This document shows, piece by piece, positions 59,178-64,000 of a stretch of 64,000 bases of DNA. A program made the translations under genes and the position numbers. The stretch lies in the NCBI GenBank assembly GCA_964520905.1, contig CAZFQL010000002.1, positions 62,001 to 126,000 on the forward strand, in the 5' to 3' direction. A model generated the notes under the pieces. It saw only the letters and a program-made list of their open reading frames with translations. It did not search any database and was not told the origin of the DNA. Numbering within the stretch: position 1 is the stretch's first letter; every line of letters starts with the position of its first letter. This DNA is from JAGVIE01 sp964520905. Lineage in GTDB: Bacteria; Bacteroidota; Ignavibacteria; UBA10030; SZUA-254.

Positions 59178-61805
59178 ATGGAAAACCAAACCGATACAAA
59201 ACTTAGCATATTAAATAAAATAATTGCTGTATTACCTCCTGTTATACTAATCCTGTCAAACATTTTTTTCTTCGGACCCTTTACTATTTATCAGGGGAAC
59301 CTGAGTGAGTTTGCTATCTCTTTTATTTCAATCATTAAATATTTTCTTCTCCCTTCATTGATACTTTTTTCAATATTAAGTGCTGTTGGTATATTATTAC
59401 CTGAAAAATTACATAAGCTTTATGTTTCATTATTATTTATATTCGGCATACTAATCTGGTTGCAGGGAAATATTTTAGTTTGGGACTACGGTGTATTTGG
59501 CAAGGGAGATATCGACTGGACAAAAGATGTATGGCGTGGATGGATAGATGCAGCAGTATGGGTTGTGTTGTTAAGCTTGGCGGTTTTCCTTTACAAACAT
59601 GTTTATAAAATTGCACCCTCTGCAAGCATTGCCTTTTTCTCCTTGCAAGCTGTTCTTTTAGTTTTTAATGGTTTTCAACAGCCAGACGTATGGAAGCGAG
59701 GGATCAAATATTCACGACCACCAGAAGCAATCTTTGAATTCTCAAAAAAGCAAAATATTATCCATATTATCCTTGATGAATTACAATCGGATGTTTTTCA
59801 AGAGATCATTGAAAAAGACACTGCTCATTACTACAATGTATTTGAAGGGTTTACTTTTTTCAAAGAAACTGCCGGATCTTTTCCTTCGACAATGACGAGC
59901 ATGCCTGCCATCATGAGCGGGCAAATTTATAAAAACGATGTTCTGGTCGTAAACTTCATAGATTCAGTATTTAAAGGAAAAACAATTCCGAACGTTCTGT
60001 ACAATAATGGCTATGACGTAGATCTTGCAGCGCCAATAAACTGGTATGGTAAGGGTCGATATACAAACTGGTACTATATTCCCGTTCCGTATGGCGTATC
60101 ATTAAATGATTATGAGCGAACGAATTCTATTTTCATGATGTCCCTTGTAGCATTTAGGTGCGCTCCACATTTTCTTAAGAAAGACCTGTTCAATAAAGTG
60201 TCATCCTTACCGACGTTATCCCAACAAGGAACAGAATCCTATGATGTGCTAAGTCATTTTGCGAATGAAGAATTTTTGCAGGACATGATTAACAATATAT
60301 CGGTGAAAAAGACCAGACCTCTCTACAAATTTATCCATCTCACGACAACACATTACCCGGCAGTGTTAAATGCAAATTGTCAATATGCCGGAGCAATAGT
60401 TCCATGGAACTGGGAAAACATAAAGATACAAGCCAAATGCAGTCTTGATCACTTTATTCAATTTCTGAATAAACTTAAATCAAAAGGTATTTATGACTCT
60501 TCCTTAATTATTCTCCACGCGGATCATGGTTATTACAAAGTTTGGACATCAATAAATCAAGTTAACTTGCAAAATCTGGATAAAGATCTTGAGAGTGATT
60601 TCAACGATGAAGAAGATTTTGCTCAGAAAGTGTGTGCTAGTTCACCATTTTTAGCTATCAAACTTCCATATAGCAAAGGATCTTTGAAAACATCGAGCGC
60701 ACAAACCGCGATTACTGATATACCCGCCACCGTAAGTGCTTTTCTAAATCTCAATGAAAAATTTACTGGCAGATCGGTTTTTGAGATTGACTCAAACGAA
60801 GTACGAGAAAGAAAATTCTATTACTATTATGAGCTGTATCGCCCCGGGAATAATTACATGGAACCCATGGATGAGTACTCAATCAAGGGCAGTTTATACG
60901 ATAGAGCTTCGTGGCAATTCGTTTCCCGACATTTCCCACAAGGAAAATCGTATTCCGCACGGAAGATAGATCTCGGCACAGATGACGCAACTCAATTTTT
61001 GCATTTTGGATGGAGCCTAAAAGAAAAGGACCCTGTTGAGAAAGGATTAACGTACGTTTGGGCTTTAGGAAAATCTGCCTCAGTATACGTTACACTTCCC
61101 AAAACGCGAGTGCGGCTGACCGCAAATGTAAAATCGCCATTCAAGAGCGGTGAGCAATCAGTCATAGTCAAGGTCGATGGTAAAGAGGTCGGAAGCTGGA
61201 TAAACTTGGAACATGGGAAATGGGAAAAATATAGCGTCGTGATTGATGCTAATCAAAATAGACCAGATGTAAGTATTATTGAATTTATCTTTTCAAAATA
61301 TATTGAACCGACGGATATTGGATACAGACGGTTAGCGTTATTATTTGAATCGATAACCATATCTGATGCACCGGCTGGGAAATCTTATTCTACAAGTAAA
61401 ATAAATTTTGGAACGGATGATGCAGCAGAGTATTTGCGCACTGGATGGAGTCTTAAAGAAGGCAACCCCACAAAAGGGTTAACACACAGATGGGCATTAG
61501 GAAACTCTGCATCAATATACATATCACTTCCCAAAATAAAAGTCAAACTCACATCAAATGTTAGATCAACACATTTAAAAGAACCGCAAGTAGTTACTGT
61601 TAAGGTAGACGGAAAAAAATCTGGATCATGGAAGATTTCAGAGCCTAATAAATGGGAAAGGCATAGCGTCATGATTGAAGCAAATGAAAAAAGACCTAGT
61701 ATTAGTATTGTTGAATTTCATTTTTCTACACATTGGAAGCCTGACGAAAAAGAGTACAGGCGGTTAGCATTATTATTTGAGTCAATCACCTTTGAGAAGC
61801 AATAA
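59178..61805 (+). CDS. Membrane sulfatase-like protein with duplicated C-terminal domain
   Basis: An 875-residue protein. Four or five transmembrane helices (1-170) precede a sulfatase/phosphoglycerol-transferase fold (about 190-530): IIHIILDELQSDVFQ, ETAGSFPSTMTSMPAIMSG (nucleophile region with a Thr/Ser), IHLTTTHYPAV and LIILHADHGYYKV (metal His and Asp). It resembles LtaS-like enzymes that transfer head groups to surface polymers. Residues about 588-733 and 734-873 are two copies of one beta-rich domain, each starting GKSYSxxKIxxGTDDA and ending YRRLALLFESITx. Start ATG 59178. A periplasmic role in glycan or lipid decoration is likely. Confidence 0.86.
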   Translation: MENQTDTKLSILNKIIAVLPPVILILSNIFFFGPFTIYQGNLSEFAISFISIIKYFLLPSLILFSILSAVGILLPEKLHKLYVSLLFIFGILIWLQGNILVWDYGVFGKGDIDWTKDVWRGWIDAAVWVVLLSLAVFLYKHVYKIAPSASIAFFSLQAVLLVFNGFQQPDVWKRGIKYSRPPEAIFEFSKKQNIIHIILDELQSDVFQEIIEKDTAHYYNVFEGFTFFKETAGSFPSTMTSMPAIMSGQIYKNDVLVVNFIDSVFKGKTIPNVLYNNGYDVDLAAPINWYGKGRYTNWYYIPVPYGVSLNDYERTNSIFMMSLVAFRCAPHFLKKDLFNKVSSLPTLSQQGTESYDVLSHFANEEFLQDMINNISVKKTRPLYKFIHLTTTHYPAVLNANCQYAGAIVPWNWENIKIQAKCSLDHFIQFLNKLKSKGIYDSSLIILHADHGYYKVWTSINQVNLQNLDKDLESDFNDEEDFAQKVCASSPFLAIKLPYSKGSLKTSSAQTAITDIPATVSAFLNLNEKFTGRSVFEIDSNEVRERKFYYYYELYRPGNNYMEPMDEYSIKGSLYDRASWQFVSRHFPQGKSYSARKIDLGTDDATQFLHFGWSLKEKDPVEKGLTYVWALGKSASVYVTLPKTRVRLTANVKSPFKSGEQSVIVKVDGKEVGSWINLEHGKWEKYSVVIDANQNRPDVSIIEFIFSKYIEPTDIGYRRLALLFESITISDAPAGKSYSTSKINFGTDDAAEYLRTGWSLKEGNPTKGLTHRWALGNSASIYISLPKIKVKLTSNVRSTHLKEPQVVTVKVDGKKSGSWKISEPNKWERHSVMIEANEKRPSISIVEFHFSTHWKPDEKEYRRLALLFESITFEKQ

Positions 61806-61832
61806 GCAAGACATCTGGAGATTCCTATAAAT

Positions 61833-62519
61833 CTAAGATTTCTTAGCTACAAATAATCCACAATCACTTGACCACAACGGACGTTCAAAGAAAAAATTTT
61901 CTTTTGGCCCAATAGGTGAATTAATCCATTCATCAAGTGCTCGACGAACGCCACCGCTATTTGTCGGATCCCATGTCGCTGCATGTCGAGAGGAATCGTG
62001 GAACGACATAATCCCACCGGATTTCAAACGCGGATAATACAGCTCAATCTCCCGAACGGTTCCTTCGTACGAGTGTGATGAATCGACGTAGATAAAATCG
62101 TACTGCGGTAAGAGTTTTTTGATCACCGCCGGGTCGGTTGAATCGCCGTCGTGGCATCGCACGATATCATCGTGTCGAGCGCATTTGATAAAATTGCGAG
62201 CTTTTTTGTGAACCGGAATATTACATTCCACAGTATCAAGCATTGGTGAATTCTTATGAATAGCAGATGACCTCTTGAGTGCATCGGCGAACACAATAGT
62301 TGAGAAGCCCATCCACGTACCAAGCTGGAGAACAGATGTGAATGAGTTATTCGCCAGAAGCGCGTATAACAATCCGAGCGTTTGCGGATCTGTCGCTCCT
62401 TGAAAGTCGTCATCAAGCACGATTTCCAGCAGAGCATCTTTGGAATGTGGAGTGAGGGCATCAAAATACGTTGCCGCGCGGATATAATCGAATGAATTAC
62501 GAAATGGTAGTCTGGGCAT
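61833..62519 (-). CDS. Class I SAM methyltransferase, CmcI-like
   Basis: A 228-residue methyltransferase. Motif I VLQLGTWMGFSTIVFADAL, acidic VECNIPV, the YDFIYVDSSHSYEGTVREIELYYPRLKSGGIMSFHDSSRH block and the C-terminal WSSDCGLFVAKK fit the MT24/CmcI group, often found in polysaccharide and cephalosporin pathways. The target is unknown. It is eight bases downstream of a GT4 gene and so part of the glycan cluster. Confidence 0.85.
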   Translation of the reverse strand: MPRLPFRNSFDYIRAATYFDALTPHSKDALLEIVLDDDFQGATDPQTLGLLYALLANNSFTSVLQLGTWMGFSTIVFADALKRSSAIHKNSPMLDTVECNIPVHKKARNFIKCARHDDIVRCHDGDSTDPAVIKKLLPQYDFIYVDSSHSYEGTVREIELYYPRLKSGGIMSFHDSSRHAATWDPTNSGGVRRALDEWINSPIGPKENFFFERPLWSSDCGLFVAKKS

Positions 62520-62526
62520 ATATGCT

Positions 62527-63774
62527 CTAATGATTTTTTAGTTTGATGGTTTCCTGATAGACATCTAGATATTTTTTTAGAAATATATCCATAGTATAAT
62601 TTTCAAGCGCCCGCCGCGCGCCGGCTTTGCCGAAGGATATCTTTTTTTCCGGTGTATTGAGAATTTCCTTAATTGCTTCGTATAGTAATTGTCGGTCACC
62701 GGGAGGAGCGAGAAAGCCGGTTTGACCGTGCACGATTTGTTCCGGCACGCCGCCCGTGGCATACGCGACAGTCGGGGCACCGCACGCCATCGCCTCCACA
62801 ATTGTGCAGGAGCTGTTCTCGGCAAGTGTTGGGGAAACAAAAACATCCGAGGAAACATAACAGGCACGAAGGATATTAGGATCGGTCACGTAGCCGGTTT
62901 CTAAACCGGCAAACCGGTCTTTTAAAACCGACTGACCCTGCAAATGTCCGACGATGATTGTGTACATGTCCTGCCGCTCGGAATACAATCGCGTGAGCAT
63001 ATCGAGAAACGCATCGATTCCCTTATGTGCGATCGAGTTGACCCAACTTGCAATAAACATGATGACAGTTTTTCCCTCAGGTATGCTAAGTCGCTGGCGC
63101 GCGGCAAACCTGTCTTCCGGATAAAACATCTTCGTGTCGATTGGACTCGGTATAACGTATGTGGGAATATTCCTTAAGATTGATTTCTGTACATTCGATT
63201 GGAGCCATGCAGATGGTGTAACAATTACGTACTTCCGATTGGCATAGAGAAGTTTCTTCAGCCTCAATTGAAACTTGCTTGTATCTTTCTTCTGTGCCGG
63301 ATAGGCAGCAAGTTGAGGACACTCCCCACATGACCGTGTAAATCTCTCACATTCAAACGACCATGCACACTTCCCGGTAAATGACCACATATCATGGAGT
63401 GTCCAGACGACCGGCTTCTGCCTCATCAGGAACGGAATCGTCACGACGTTGAAATAATATCCATGCATATTATGCAAATGAATGAGGTCAGCATTTCTGA
63501 TAAGTTTCATGAACGGGATTTTCCACGTCGGCAAATAAAAGAGGGAATGTGTGGAGAATTTCTCGTCGAGGAAGTTTCCGGCGGAGTAGATGAGATCGTT
63601 ACCGGGTACGGGGATTACAAGCTCTTTGGCGTACTGATCGATAGAGAAATCGATTGTCCGTGCGAGCATCCTGCTATGATAGCCACGTAAGTGCAATTCA
63701 CGGCAGAGATTGTAGGCAACCTTCTCGGCGCCACCGCCAGAGTTCGCCGTGTTGATGGTGACGATGTTTTTCAT
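62527..63774 (-). CDS. Family 4 glycosyltransferase
   Basis: A 415-residue GT4 from ATG 63774. N-terminal TANSGGGAEKVAYNLCRELHLRGY, mid-domain VVWTLHDMWSFTGKCAWSFECERF, and a C-terminal nucleotide-sugar site ENSSCTIVEAMACGAPTVAYATGGVPE with the E-x7-E pair. The Cys-rich TGKCAWSFECERFTRSCGECP stretch is typical of GT4 enzymes acting on surface polysaccharides. A longer frame upstream would overlap the next GT gene and is not used. Confidence 0.9.
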   Translation of the reverse strand: MKNIVTINTANSGGGAEKVAYNLCRELHLRGYHSRMLARTIDFSIDQYAKELVIPVPGNDLIYSAGNFLDEKFSTHSLFYLPTWKIPFMKLIRNADLIHLHNMHGYYFNVVTIPFLMRQKPVVWTLHDMWSFTGKCAWSFECERFTRSCGECPQLAAYPAQKKDTSKFQLRLKKLLYANRKYVIVTPSAWLQSNVQKSILRNIPTYVIPSPIDTKMFYPEDRFAARQRLSIPEGKTVIMFIASWVNSIAHKGIDAFLDMLTRLYSERQDMYTIIVGHLQGQSVLKDRFAGLETGYVTDPNILRACYVSSDVFVSPTLAENSSCTIVEAMACGAPTVAYATGGVPEQIVHGQTGFLAPPGDRQLLYEAIKEILNTPEKKISFGKAGARRALENYTMDIFLKKYLDVYQETIKLKNH

Positions 63775-63793
63775 GGAGACGTCTCGAACAAGT

Positions 63794-64000
63794 TCACCTC
63801 GCTGAAATTGCATTATACACTGCCATAGTTTTCTTCGCCACATTTTCCCACGAGTAGTTCCGTGCATGTTCACGATTGCAACTTCCCATGGCGGCGAGCT
63901 GTTGTTCATTCTTTAAGAGAGAGAGAATTGATTCGGCAAGCCGGACACCATCGAATGGTTTGATGTATTCGCAGCCATTAGAGTTGGTATATTCACGAAT
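63794..64000 (-). CDS. Family 4 glycosyltransferase, C-terminal fragment
   Basis: The frame from the right edge to a stop at 63794 encodes 68 residues with no start in the window: GCEYIKPFDGVRLAESILSLL, AAMGSCNREHARNYSWENVAKKTMAVYNAI. This is the C-terminal helix region of GT4 enzymes (the ARxxFSWExxAxxxxxxY pattern). It is the gene upstream of the complete GT4 on the same strand, 19 bases from its start. Confidence 0.8.
   Translation of the reverse strand: MREYTNSNGCEYIKPFDGVRLAESILSLLKNEQQLAAMGSCNREHARNYSWENVAKKTMAVYNAISAR

Overview
The window looks like a chromosome segment, assembled as a metagenomic scaffold (it contains a run of exactly 100 N), from a bacterium of the Bacteroidota/Chlorobi side of the FCB group, most like Ignavibacteria or a close relative. 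Support: a secreted phosphatase ends in a type IX secretion sorting domain with the NFPNPFNP motif; the housekeeping sigma factor is the short (about 285 residue) form of that group; DUF5683 sits beside parAB; and there are paralogous ABC-F ATPases and microcompartment vertex proteins. No rRNA or tRNA genes were seen. One structural RNA, RNase P RNA (rnpB), is clear.

Layout. 1-2.5 kb: end of a metallophosphatase gene, then ettA and a nested palindromic repeat. 2.5-10.1 kb: an integron with an intact IntI-type integrase (conserved IntI patch), a candidate attI, and five gene cassettes delimited by recognisable attC folds. The integrase reads in the same direction as the cassettes, unlike the usual divergent layout. 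The cassettes carry an unknown protein, a TIR plus CHAT-like fusion (probable antiphage or cell-suicide effector), an unusual three-gene cassette (WbqC-like, alpha/beta hydrolase, membrane protein), a membrane protein and a DUF6933 protein. 10.2-19.1 kb: ordinary chromosomal genes (VOC protein, T9SS-exported phosphatase, methyltransferase, pirin, second ABC-F ATPase, SpoIIE-type phosphatase, Ig-like lipoprotein, GNAT). 19.4-22.1 kb: a second cassette group with no integrase of its own (a CALIN), encoding a membrane protein, a membrane-anchored protein and a lipoprotein. 22.4-24.3 kb: small hypothetical genes.

24.3-34.4 kb is a long minus-strand region: DUF5683, ridA, parB, parA, a MauE/DoxX protein, rhodanese, fmt, def, an NlpC/P60 lipoprotein, the housekeeping sigma factor, two EutN/CcmL vertex proteins, a small Cys-rich protein and a GAF-GGDEF-like regulator. 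34.6-47.6 kb, on the plus strand, is information processing and central metabolism: a REC-histidine kinase fragment, a Nif3-like protein, a zinc-ribbon coiled-coil protein, rnpB, recJ, yebC, ruvC, ruvA, NAD malic enzyme, ruvB, a PPC-domain protein, a microcompartment-type CoA-acylating aldehyde dehydrogenase with a C-terminal encapsulation-peptide-like helix, and a 3-methyladenine DNA glycosylase.

47.6-64 kb is mostly minus strand: queC and queE, then a surface-glycan region (two GT2 glycosyltransferases, an LhgO-like oxidoreductase, GDP-fucose synthase, two GDP-mannose dehydratase paralogues), a MntA/HepT toxin-antitoxin pair, and a 1 kb tandem REP-like palindrome array broken by the assembly gap. 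A plus-strand trio follows: a 57-residue membrane peptide with a YIDPGTGS motif, a methyltransferase, and a membrane sulfatase-like enzyme with a duplicated C-terminal domain. The window ends with a methyltransferase and two GT4 glycosyltransferases.

The most unusual parts are the reversed integron with its TIR-CHAT and three-gene cassettes, the separate CALIN, the split microcompartment genes, and the micropeptide/methyltransferase/sulfatase trio. All functions are inferred from motifs read by eye; no database search was run.
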